Shown: positions 1 to 5,212 of the stretch, piece by piece
Layout: each line of letters opens with the position of its first letter
How positions within the stretch are numbered: the first letter of the stretch is position 1
Assembly: GCA_903906615.1 (NCBI GenBank)
Contig: CAIVKT010000193.1
Span: 1-5,212 of the forward strand
Origin: an uncultured Bacteroidota bacterium
GTDB taxonomy: Bacteria; Bacteroidota; Bacteroidia; Chitinophagales; Chitinophagaceae
Reading direction: 5' to 3'
Length of the DNA: 5,212 bases
Made by a program: the position numbers and the translations under genes
The notes under the pieces: generated by a model
Told to the model about the DNA's origin: nothing
The model's input: only the letters and a program-made list of their open reading frames with translations
The model's database searches: none

Positions 1-50
1 ATAGGACATAGCAGGTTTTTACTCAACAGTAGATTTCGTAACTTTATACT

Positions 51-266
51 ATGAAAACAGCAACAACCATAATTGCCCATCCCACCACGTCCGAGCAGGT
101 AGCGGCATTAAAGGCTTTTGTAAAGGCGCTAAAAATTAAATTTGAAATAAATAATCAGGACGAAAAGCCATATGACCCTGAATTTGTGGGAATGGTGTTG
201 CAAGGTGACGAAGATTTTGAGAACGGGAATTTCAAAGTAATTAAGACAGAGGATCTATGGAAGTAG
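51..266 (+). CDS. DUF2683-type antitoxin of a Txe/YoeB-like toxin-antitoxin module
   Basis: This 71-residue protein resembles the small DUF2683 antitoxins of Bacteroidota, which partner Txe/YoeB mRNA interferases; the family call is from recognition, not a search. The N-terminal half has the typical HPTTSEQVAALKAFVKALK stretch (residues 10-28), predicted to be a short strand followed by a helix. The C-terminal part has the acidic YDPEFV segment (41-46) and the KTEDLWK tail, expected to wrap the toxin. The gene ends 10 nt inside the toxin reading frame, the usual translational-coupling arrangement. A near-consensus -7 element TAACTTTA at 39-46 lies 4 nt before the ATG, so transcription would be almost leaderless; this is weak evidence. 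Its toxin is interrupted by a stop codon, so the antitoxin may now be an orphan. Base composition is AT-rich: 19 G or C in positions 121-180, against 38 of 60 at 1141-1200 in pyrH. This is compatible with separate acquisition. Confidence 0.85.
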   Translation: MKTATTIIAHPTTSEQVAALKAFVKALKIKFEINNQDEKPYDPEFVGMVLQGDEDFENGNFKVIKTEDLWK

Positions 267-514
267 CTTATAGCGCCAAAGCCCTTTAAGATATCGGTTA
301 CTGGAAAAAAGCAGGAAACAAAAAGATACAGCAAAAAATTGCCGCGCTGATAGAAGATATTAAAAGCCAGCCTTTTTCCGGCATCGGCAAACCGGAACCG
401 CTAAAACATGAACTTGCCGGTAAATGGTCGAGGCGAATAGATAAAGAAAACAGGATCATTTATACCCCCAAGGAAAATACCCTTTATATATACAGCCTGA
501 AAGGACATTATTAA
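257..514 (+). pseudogene. Txe/YoeB-family toxin (mRNA interferase) interrupted by an in-frame stop at codon 11
   Basis: Reading from the ATG at 257, which overlaps the antitoxin stop by 10 nt, gives 85 codons. This is the normal length of YoeB/Txe ribosome-dependent endoribonucleases. Codon 11 (287-289) is TAA, just after MEVAYSAKAL, where relatives usually have Glu or Asp; a single substitution from GAA or CAA would create it. The remaining 74 codons are open and well preserved: YWKKAGNKK (15-23), the GKPEPLKHELAGKWSRRI block (44-61) and the SLKGHY end. Residues equivalent to the YoeB catalytic set Glu46, Arg65 and His83 are present as Glu47, Arg66 and His84. No in-frame ATG, GTG or TTG follows the stop, so reinitiation giving a near-full protein is unlikely. 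The toxin is probably inactive. A base-call error or stop readthrough are alternatives. Confidence 0.85.
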
Positions 515-642
515 GCCTTACAATTATACGCTGTCTGTGGTGCCGGATGTTGTTAGGAACGTCTCCCTCTACTTCTGCATGGACGCTCCGGTTCTCGAAG
601 AACAGGCAATACTGCCAGGCAATAAAGCAGGTGAGTATCCAC

Positions 643-673
643 AAAAAAACGCCACCCATATAGGCGGCGTTTT
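643..673 (-). terminator. Intrinsic terminator of pyrH
   Basis: An 8-bp stem is formed by AAAACGCC (646-653) and GGCGTTTT (666-673). After one A/C mismatch it continues with a CC/GG pair and a 6-nt loop. On the - strand the stem runs into seven consecutive T residues, a strong intrinsic terminator 21 nt after the pyrH stop codon. On the + strand only four T follow, so it could also act weakly on the convergent toxin-antitoxin transcript. Confidence 0.8.
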
Positions 674-693
674 CAGAGATCAGTAATAAAGTA

Positions 694-1404
694 TTAATTC
701 ACCAGTGTGCCCACTTTTTTACCGGTCACTACATTGTGCAGGTTGCCGCTGCTGTTCATATCAAATACGATGATGGGCAGGTTGTTTTCTTCGCAGAGGG
801 TAAATGCGGTCATATCCATCACCTTCAGGTTCTTGCTGATCACCTCGCGGAAGGAGAGGGTCTCAAAGCGGGTGGCTGTAGGGTCTTTCTCGGGGTCGGC
901 GGTATAGATGCCGTCCACTCGTGTGCCCTTGAGTATCACATCGGCGCTTATCTCTATGGCCCTTAGCGAGCCTGCGGTATCGGTGGTAAAGTAGGGGTTG
1001 CCGGTGCCTGCGCCAAAGATCACCACGCGGCCCTTCTCCAGGTGGCGTATGGCCTTGCGGCGTATATAAGGCTCTGCTATCTGCTCCATTTTTATGGCGC
1101 TTTGCAGGCGGGTGTTCACCCCGGCCTTTTCCAGTGCGGCCTGCAGGGCCATGCCGTTGATCACGGTGGCCAGCATACCCATATAGTCGCCCTGGGCACG
1201 CTCTATACCGGTCTCGGCCTCGTTCATGCCGCGGTAGATGTTGCCACCGCCAATGACGATGGCCACCTGCACACCTATATCGGTAATGAGCTTTATTTCT
1301 TTGGCGTATTGTTCCAGCATTTTGGGGTCTATCCCAAAGTTGCGTTCGCCCATCAGCGATTCGCCGGAGAGCTTTAGTAGCACACGTTTATACTTAGGCA
1401 GCAT
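694..1404 (-). CDS. pyrH: Uridylate kinase (UMP kinase)
   Basis: This protein phosphorylates UMP to UDP with ATP in the cytoplasm, an essential step of pyrimidine nucleotide synthesis. It belongs to the bacterial hexameric UMP kinases of the amino acid kinase fold, not the eukaryotic UMP/CMP kinases. At 236 residues it has the family's full length. Visible motifs are the N-terminal LLKLSGE (9-15), the phosphate-binding IGGGN (51-55), [16 protein letters not shown] (72-87) with the UMP-contacting Asp73, [13 protein letters not shown] (133-145), and YTADPEKDP (167-175), typical of the nucleotide-binding part. The start is supported by its position just before [11 protein letters not shown], as in other PyrH proteins. 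The gene is divergent from the membrane protein at 1510 and is followed directly by its own terminator, so it appears monocistronic. frr, a frequent partner of pyrH, is not adjacent here. Confidence 0.97.
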   Translation of the reverse strand: MLPKYKRVLLKLSGESLMGERNFGIDPKMLEQYAKEIKLITDIGVQVAIVIGGGNIYRGMNEAETGIERAQGDYMGMLATVINGMALQAALEKAGVNTRLQSAIKMEQIAEPYIRRKAIRHLEKGRVVIFGAGTGNPYFTTDTAGSLRAIEISADVILKGTRVDGIYTADPEKDPTATRFETLSFREVISKNLKVMDMTAFTLCEENNLPIIVFDMNSSGNLHNVVTGKKVGTLVN

Positions 1405-1433
1405 GTTTTGCGTTGTTATCAGGTAATATTATG

Positions 1434-1441
1434 CAAAGAAA
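1434..1441 (-). promoter_or_regulatory. Candidate -7 element for pyrH
   Basis: On the - strand this reads TTTCTTTG, one mismatch from the Bacteroidota TAnnTTTG consensus, 29 nt upstream of the pyrH ATG. No clear TTG element is seen 17-19 nt further upstream, so the call is weak. Confidence 0.3.
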
Positions 1442-1467
1442 GAAAAAAGTTGAAAGTTTTAAGGGTA

Positions 1468-1495
1468 TTGGGCTAAAAGATTCTATTTATATTTA
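1468..1495 (+). promoter_or_regulatory. Candidate promoter of the polytopic membrane protein gene
   Basis: TTG at 1468-1470 is followed after 17 nt by TATATTTA at 1488-1495. This matches the Bacteroidota layout TTG-N17-19-TAnnTTTG except for the last base. Transcription would begin near 1501, leaving a leader of only about 10 nt before the ATG at 1510. The match is by eye in AT-rich sequence, so it could be chance. Confidence 0.4.
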
Positions 1496-1509
1496 CGGCT
1501 GTTAGTATT

Positions 1510-2883
1510 ATGTACAAGAGATCATATTTATCGGGTATTGTTGCATACGTGGTGCTGCTTGTTTTTGCGCTATGGTTCTATAAAGAACGGATAATTTTCC
1601 TGGATACGGCGTTTTCTTTATTCCACATCATACAAAACAATTCCTTTACTATACCTGTATACCGTTTCGGGAATGTCTTTAACCAATGGCTGCCCGTGCT
1701 GGCCATAAAAGCGCATATGCCATTAGGCAAGGCGGTGATGAGCTATTCGTTCGGGTATATGCTTTATTACTTTATGTGCTACCTCATCAGCGGCAGCTTA
1801 TTGAAGCAATACAAGCTGGCGCTGGTCATCCTGTTGCTCAACCTGCTGTTTGTCACAGATACCTTTTACTGGGTCACCTCTGAGCTGGCGCAAAGCATAG
1901 CGCTGCTTATAGTAGCGCTCTCCTTTGCCCGCAGCAAGCTACTTGCTGCCAGGGGCCCAGTAGTGTGGATAGTGATGGCGGCATTGCTCATCACGGTGGC
2001 GTTCTTTCACCCGCTGGCGGTTTTTGTGCTGCTGTATGCTATCCTATTCTTTCAGCTGCAGGATGATGTGCAGCTGAATAAAAAGGTACTCAATACCATT
2101 TGCGGGTTGTTTATGGCAGTGGTGGTCATAAAGGCAGGTGCCTTCCGCAACATCTACGATCACAACTCCATGAGCGGGATGAAGAATTTTATTACTCATT
2201 TTCCTGATTACTTCACGCTCTACTCTAACAGGCAATTCCTGCACCGCTGCCTTACTGTGTACTACTGGATACCTATCCTGTTTGCAGCTATTGTGGTGCG
2301 CTATTCGCGGTCTAAGGAGTGGAAGAAACTGTGGTTATTCCTGCTTGCCTTTGGCGGGTATCTGCTGCTGGTCAATGTTTCCTTTCCCGGCCCGGAGACC
2401 AAGGCATTCTATATAGAGAGCCTGTATATGCCACTGAGTGTATTCCTGGCGCTGCCGTTTATATTTGATGTGCTGCCCCTGCTCGAAAAAAGGAAGCTGG
2501 CATTGCCCCTGCTGCTGCTGATCATGGTTAGCGGCCTGCTGCGTATATACAACACAGGCAGCCGGTACACTGCGCGGCTCAATTATGAGCGGGCGATACT
2601 GCACAAGTACGATGGCATAAAAGTAATAGTAAAGGCCACACCGGCAGATAATGACACCCTGCAAATGCTGTGGGGCACACCCTACGAATTCTGGCTGCTC
2701 TCTACTATAGAGCAACACAAAACAGCATCCATCGTCATTGATGCCGACCCAGTGTACCGTGCATGGGCTACGCGGCTCAACAAGTCGTTGCTCGTCAACT
2801 GGGGCACATATCCATATACCGGCCTCAGCGTGCAGTACTTTCATTTTACTGATACCACTACAGGGTATACCCTCATAAAATAA
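1510..2883 (+). CDS. Polytopic integral membrane protein of unknown function, possibly GT-C-like
   Basis: I do not recognise a named family for this 457-residue protein. It is very hydrophobic, with about ten likely membrane segments, near residues 7-24, 77-98, 102-120, 125-140, 150-166, 168-183, 194-209, 250-264, 273-290, 303-323 and 329-345; the exact number is uncertain. A soluble tail of roughly 110 residues follows (about 350-457). The first loop carries an acidic residue in IIFLDTAF (Asp32), and a long non-membrane stretch (210-248) lies mid-protein. The multi-pass body, an acidic residue in the first loop and a soluble C-terminal part recall GT-C-fold glycosyltransferases and O-antigen or mannosyltransferase-like proteins, but no diagnostic motif is seen, so this is only a suggestion. 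It could equally be a transporter or an uncharacterised envelope protein. The gene stands alone between divergent pyrH and convergent gcvT, so context gives no role. Its stop codon lies in a hairpin. Confidence 0.85.
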   Translation: MYKRSYLSGIVAYVVLLVFALWFYKERIIFLDTAFSLFHIIQNNSFTIPVYRFGNVFNQWLPVLAIKAHMPLGKAVMSYSFGYMLYYFMCYLISGSLLKQYKLALVILLLNLLFVTDTFYWVTSELAQSIALLIVALSFARSKLLAARGPVVWIVMAALLITVAFFHPLAVFVLLYAILFFQLQDDVQLNKKVLNTICGLFMAVVVIKAGAFRNIYDHNSMSGMKNFITHFPDYFTLYSNRQFLHRCLTVYYWIPILFAAIVVRYSRSKEWKKLWLFLLAFGGYLLLVNVSFPGPETKAFYIESLYMPLSVFLALPFIFDVLPLLEKRKLALPLLLLIMVSGLLRIYNTGSRYTARLNYERAILHKYDGIKVIVKATPADNDTLQMLWGTPYEFWLLSTIEQHKTASIVIDADPVYRAWATRLNKSLLVNWGTYPYTGLSVQYFHFTDTTTGYTLIK

Positions 2884-2908
2884 GGGTATCCGTTTCGGGA
2901 TACCCTTA
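2875..2908 (-). terminator. Hairpin terminator between convergent genes, mainly for gcvT
   Basis: TAAGGGTATCC (2881-2891) pairs perfectly with GGATACCCTTA (2898-2908) around a 6-nt loop, an 11-bp stem. On the - strand it is followed by TTTTAT, as expected for an intrinsic terminator 22 nt beyond the gcvT stop. On the + strand no T-run follows, so termination of the membrane protein transcript is less certain. The TAA of the membrane protein is the first three bases of the stem. Confidence 0.75.
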
Positions 2909-2930
2909 GTAGTATGGATAAAAGTTGTGC

Positions 2931-4016
2931 TTAGAGGAAAGGGATCTTTACCACTTTGGCTTTCACGGCGTTGTCGCGTATCATGATGTTCACTTCTGTG
3001 CCTTCTGTAGCGTTGGCAGTGGTTACGTAGCCCATGCCTATCGCCTTGTTCAGGCTTGGCGATTGTGTGCCTGATGTGATGATGCCGATCTCGTTGCCAC
3101 TAGCATCCTGTATGGCGTGGCCATGGCGTGGTATGCCGCGGTCTATCATTTCCAGGCCTACCAGCTTGCGGGTTACGCCTTCCGCTTTTTGTTTTTCGAA
3201 TGTAGCCCTGTTGGTAAAGTCTTTGGTGAATTTGGTGATCCAGCCGAGGCCCGCTTCCATGGGGCTGGTGGTATCATCAATATCATTGCCATACAGGCAG
3301 AAGCCCTTCTCGAGGCGCAGTGTATCGCGGGCGGCAAGGCCAATGGGCTTCATGCCGTGCTGCATACCTATGCGGAAGATCTCGTCCCATATTTTGTCGG
3401 CATCGCCGTCTTTGTCTTCAAAGTATATTTCCACGCCGCCTGCGCCGGTATAGCCTGTCGCGCTCACCACTACATTGTCCACACCTGCAAACTTGCCTTT
3501 TACAAAAGTGTAGTATTTCAGGTTGGTGATGTCCAGATCGGTGAGCTGCTGCATGTATTCTGTAGCCTTCGGGCCTTGTATAGCCAGCAGCGCGGTTTGG
3601 TCAGATATGTTGTGCATCTCCACGCCATTAGTATTGTGCTTGCTGATCCACGCCCAGTCTTTTTCTATGTTCGATGCGTTCACTACGAGCATGTAGGTCT
3701 TGTTCTGCTCTATGCAATACACCAGCAGGTCGTCTACAATGCCGCCTGTATCATTGGGCAGACAGGAGTACTGTGCCTTGCCATCAGTGAGCTTGCTGGC
3801 GTCATTGGTGGTTACGCGCTGTATCAGGTCCAGTGCATGTTCGCCCTTCAGTATGAACTCGCCCATATGGCTCACATCAAATACGCCGGCATTGTTGCGC
3901 ACGCAATGATGCTCTTCGTTGATGCCTGTGTAGGAGATAGGCATATTGTAGCCTGCAAATGCCGCCATCTTGGCGCCCATCTTGATATGCCTTTCTGTAA
4001 ACGGAGTGTTCTTCAT
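2931..4016 (-). CDS. gcvT: Aminomethyltransferase, T-protein of the glycine cleavage system
   Basis: This cytoplasmic enzyme takes the aminomethyl group from the lipoyl arm of the H-protein and transfers the carbon to tetrahydrofolate, giving 5,10-methylenetetrahydrofolate and ammonia. Its 361 residues match the family's usual length. Family hallmarks are [11 protein letters not shown] (44-54), TTNDASKL (69-76), [10 protein letters not shown] (91-100) with Asp95/Asp96 at the position of the catalytic aspartate, AIQGPKA (145-151), [15 protein letters not shown] (185-199), the folate-site [13 protein letters not shown] (226-238), and the C-terminal domain GIPRHGH (294-300) with TSGTQSPSL (314-322). 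The Met-Lys-Asn-Thr-Pro start fits the typical short N-terminus. The partner genes gcvH and gcvP are not in the window, which is common in this phylum. The gene has its own candidate promoter at 4037-4044 and ends at a shared hairpin. No glycine riboswitch is apparent in its 106-nt upstream gap. Confidence 0.97.
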   Translation of the reverse strand: MKNTPFTERHIKMGAKMAAFAGYNMPISYTGINEEHHCVRNNAGVFDVSHMGEFILKGEHALDLIQRVTTNDASKLTDGKAQYSCLPNDTGGIVDDLLVYCIEQNKTYMLVVNASNIEKDWAWISKHNTNGVEMHNISDQTALLAIQGPKATEYMQQLTDLDITNLKYYTFVKGKFAGVDNVVVSATGYTGAGGVEIYFEDKDGDADKIWDEIFRIGMQHGMKPIGLAARDTLRLEKGFCLYGNDIDDTTSPMEAGLGWITKFTKDFTNRATFEKQKAEGVTRKLVGLEMIDRGIPRHGHAIQDASGNEIGIITSGTQSPSLNKAIGMGYVTTANATEGTEVNIMIRDNAVKAKVVKIPFL

Positions 4017-4036
4017 GTTATCTTTATAAGTGGGTG

Positions 4037-4044
4037 CAAAAATA
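4037..4044 (-). promoter_or_regulatory. Perfect -7 element (TAnnTTTG) of gcvT
   Basis: The - strand reads TATTTTTG, an exact match to TAnnTTTG, ending 20 nt before the gcvT ATG. This would give a leader of about 14 nt. A TTG -33 element at 17-19 nt spacing is not evident, which could mean a weak or activator-dependent promoter. Confidence 0.5.
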
Positions 4045-4054
4045 ACAGGTTATT
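4041..4054. repeat. Inverted repeat overlapping the gcvT promoter
   Basis: AATAAC-AG-GTTATT has perfect 6-bp arms separated by 2 nt. Its left arm covers half of the -7 element of gcvT, the position expected for a repressor operator. No regulator is encoded nearby, and a 6-bp AT-rich inverted repeat can arise by chance, so a regulatory role is inference. Confidence 0.4.
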
Positions 4055-4122
4055 ACCTCTTTTTATACCATGCCCGTTTTTTATTTCACGGAAAAGCAGG
4101 AATAAGGGATGCCTTGTGGCAA

Positions 4123-4587
4123 TTAATGCACTTTATAGCCCCGCAGTATGGCATTATCCTCAAAACTGTGCCCCCATTGTGTGAGGTGGCTGATGTTGAT
4201 AGAGTCTGCGGTAACATTGATCAGGTCTACCATAAACCCGAAATGGTACTGTGTATTCGAATACAGCGTATCGCCGGGCGACTCTACATGGTTGAAGGTA
4301 AAAGTATCGTTACGGTATACGAGGTAGGTGCGGGCGGTATCAAAGGCAATACTCATTGAATCGTGCAGTGCGGCATGGTAATAATTGATGACCGTATCCG
4401 GGAATCCCGATACCTGCTCATACTGCCCGTACGATGTATCTATCAATACATAAGAGATTGCTGCGGTGGCTGCCGCAGGCGAAGAAGGCCCAGGCGTGGG
4501 GCCAGCCGACAGGGAATCCTGCGACTTGTGCGTACATGCAGTAAGCAACATCAGGGCAATAAAAAGAAAGGTGAGGTGGGTTTTCAT
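4123..4587 (-). CDS. Small putative lipoprotein, no recognised family
   Basis: The 154-residue product starts with a short signal peptide: a basic start (MKTH), a hydrophobic core (5-15) and a lipobox LTAC with the lipidated Cys at residue 18. After cleavage by signal peptidase II it should be anchored in a membrane facing the periplasm. The residues after the Cys (THKSQD) lack the acid-rich cluster used as a surface-export signal in some Bacteroidota, so an inner-leaflet location is more likely; this is inference. A Gly/Pro/Ser/Ala-rich linker (28-43) leads to a mature domain of about 110 residues rich in Tyr, Asp, Thr and Ser, likely beta-rich. I recognise no domain. It lies 41 nt downstream of the DUF1801-like gene on the same strand and may be co-transcribed. 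A weak TAGCTTTA at 4598-4605 could give it its own promoter. No convincing terminator follows. Confidence 0.8.
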   Translation of the reverse strand: MKTHLTFLFIALMLLTACTHKSQDSLSAGPTPGPSSPAAATAAISYVLIDTSYGQYEQVSGFPDTVINYYHAALHDSMSIAFDTARTYLVYRNDTFTFNHVESPGDTLYSNTQYHFGFMVDLINVTADSINISHLTQWGHSFEDNAILRGYKVH

Positions 4588-4628
4588 AACAGTTATATAA
4601 AGCTAATGATTTTTCTGATGTGTATGCG

Positions 4629-5024
4629 CTAAGCCCAGCCATTCTTTTTATAGCCCTCATAGCCCACCTTCATGGCTACGCCTACCTGCTTCATCAGCTC
4701 CTTATCAGCCGTCTTGATGTGGAAGCAGGCCTTTCCTTTGAGCAACTTTAGGAGGTCGGGGGATAGCTTGCCGCTCATGGCTTCATAATTACAGTATATT
4801 GGCATGTAGTAAAAGCCCACATAGGTGCTTTGCAGCGCTATGGTTACAAAGCCCAGAGCCGGCCTTGGCTTGCCCAATATCACCATGCCCGGCTTTTGAG
4901 ACCAGAGGTCGTATTTGCCTGCTGTATCCGCACAGGCCTTTATATGGCCTTTTTCGTAGGGCTTCATCTCTTTTTTGAGCGCGGTGAATATTTCCTGTAG
5001 CTGCTCCTGCGATAGTTTTGCCAT
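4629..5024 (-). CDS. DUF1801-like (YdhG-type) conserved hypothetical protein
   Basis: With the chosen start the protein has 131 residues and resembles small proteins of the DUF1801/YdhG group, whose biochemical function is not established. It opens with a helix (LSQEQLQEIFTALK, 4-17) and KPYEKG (21-26). Beta-strand segments around GMVILGKPRP (46-55) and ALQSTYVGFYYMPIY (63-77) follow. The ending KLLKGKACFHIK (93-104) and GYEGYKKNGW (121-130) is typical of these proteins. The frame stays open to an upstream ATG at 5066, adding 14 residues. I prefer 5024 because an exact TAGATTTG promoter element (5054-5061) lies inside that extension, so the transcript should begin after the upstream ATG, and because the extension (MNRFDRTDLQKTRP) looks unlike the family. 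A short A-rich stretch precedes the chosen ATG. The protein is probably cytoplasmic. The lipoprotein gene follows after 41 nt. Confidence 0.85.
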   Translation of the reverse strand: MAKLSQEQLQEIFTALKKEMKPYEKGHIKACADTAGKYDLWSQKPGMVILGKPRPALGFVTIALQSTYVGFYYMPIYCNYEAMSGKLSPDLLKLLKGKACFHIKTADKELMKQVGVAMKVGYEGYKKNGWA

Positions 5025-5053
5025 GGGCCTTGTTTTTTGAAGATCTGTGCGAT

Positions 5054-5061
5054 CAAATCTA
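5054..5061 (-). promoter_or_regulatory. -7 element of the DUF1801-like gene; decides its start
   Basis: The - strand reads TAGATTTG, an exact TAnnTTTG match. Transcription should begin about 6-7 nt downstream, near 5047. This excludes the ATG at 5066 from the transcript and leaves a leader of about 23 nt before the ATG at 5024. A TTG is present upstream but with only a 12-nt spacer, so the -33 element is unclear. Confidence 0.5.
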
Positions 5062-5123
5062 TTCATTTATAGCCAAAATTGCATGATAACAGGAATAATG
5101 TAACTATTCAGCTGTAATTTGAG

Positions 5124-5154
5124 TTTGGGTTCTGCCTAAATGGCACTATATTTA
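5124..5154 (+). promoter_or_regulatory. Candidate promoter of the gene starting at the right edge
   Basis: TTTG at 5124-5127 is followed after 19 nt by TATATTTA at 5147-5154. This fits the Bacteroidota TTTG-N19-TAnnTTTG layout with one mismatch in the last base. Transcription would start near 5161 and give a leader of roughly 38 nt before the ATG at 5199. TAACTTTTG at 5163-5171, with one extra base, is an alternative. Confidence 0.4.
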
Positions 5155-5198
5155 TCATGGTTTAACTTTTGCTACAACTATACAAACAGAACTATATT

Positions 5199-5212
5199 AT
5201 GGACCAGAACGA
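5199..5212 (+). CDS. Start of a divergent gene cut by the window edge
   Basis: An ATG at 5199 opens a frame reading Met-Asp-Gln-Asn before the window ends. It is divergent from the DUF1801-like gene and follows a plausible promoter at a sensible distance. Too little is present to say what it encodes, or to be certain that it is a gene. Confidence 0.4.

Noticed and set aside
456..659. A 67-codon frame on the - strand with a hydrophobic N-terminus, lying between the toxin and pyrH.
   Set aside because: It starts inside the pyrH terminator hairpin, runs into the antisense of the toxin gene and resembles nothing known. The stretch 515-642 has no feature I can support.
736..1377. Several + strand frames of 62-111 codons opposite pyrH.
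   Set aside because: All are antisense shadows of a strongly supported UMP kinase gene.
2506..2521. Short CTG trinucleotide run.
   Set aside because: It encodes consecutive Leu residues in a membrane segment and is too short to be a notable repeat.
2335..2844. A 169-codon - strand frame opposite the end of the membrane protein gene.
   Set aside because: Its Gln-rich, low-complexity composition is the antisense of Leu (CTG) codons. It has no promoter or family signal.
4063..4091. CCGT/ACGG pairing around a T-rich loop downstream of the lipoprotein gene, considered as its terminator.
   Set aside because: The stem is only 4 bp with a long loop and no proper T-run in the right position.
4017..4122. 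Possible glycine riboswitch upstream of gcvT.
   Set aside because: The 106-nt gap lacks recognisable paired aptamer structure, and the likely transcription start leaves a leader of only about 14 nt.
3117..4184. A 355-codon open frame on the + strand opposite gcvT.
   Set aside because: It lies almost entirely antisense to a clear gcvT, has a Cys/His/Ala-rich composition typical of shadow frames, and has no recognisable domain. The length reflects codon bias of gcvT.

Overview
The window reads as chromosomal DNA of a member of the Bacteroidota, plausibly a Chitinophagaceae-like organism. The phylum call rests on several candidate promoters of the TAnnTTTG type (the -7 element of the primary sigma factor in that phylum), the absence of strong Shine-Dalgarno sequences, a DUF2683/Txe-type toxin-antitoxin pair common there, and the style of the UMP kinase and GcvT proteins. 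The family-level guess is inference only. No mobile element, CRISPR array, tRNA or rRNA is visible.

Layout from left to right. (1) Positions 51-514 hold a small toxin-antitoxin module on the + strand. The DUF2683-type antitoxin is intact. The overlapping Txe/YoeB-type toxin has an in-frame TAA at codon 11, while the rest of its reading frame and its catalytic residues are preserved. The module is clearly more AT-rich than its neighbours. (2) pyrH (UMP kinase) lies on the - strand and ends in a strong intrinsic terminator at 643-673. (3) Divergent from pyrH is a 457-residue polytopic membrane protein of unknown function, preceded by a plausible TTG-N17-TAnnTTTA promoter. (4) Convergent with it is gcvT, the aminomethyltransferase (T-protein) of the glycine cleavage system. 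The two genes meet at an 11-bp perfect hairpin that contains the membrane protein's stop codon. gcvT has a perfect TAnnTTTG element overlapped by an inverted repeat. (5) Upstream of gcvT, also on the - strand, are a small lipoprotein and a DUF1801-like protein, 41 nt apart and perhaps co-transcribed. (6) At the right edge the first codons of a divergent + strand gene begin at 5199.

Most of the window is ordinary housekeeping and conserved-hypothetical sequence, and the genes do not form one pathway. pyrH acts in pyrimidine nucleotide synthesis and gcvT in one-carbon and glycine metabolism. The observations most worth a second look are the interrupted toxin with its surviving antitoxin, the inverted repeat on the gcvT promoter, and the promoter that decides the start of the DUF1801-like gene. 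I do not see convincing evidence of a new multi-gene system.
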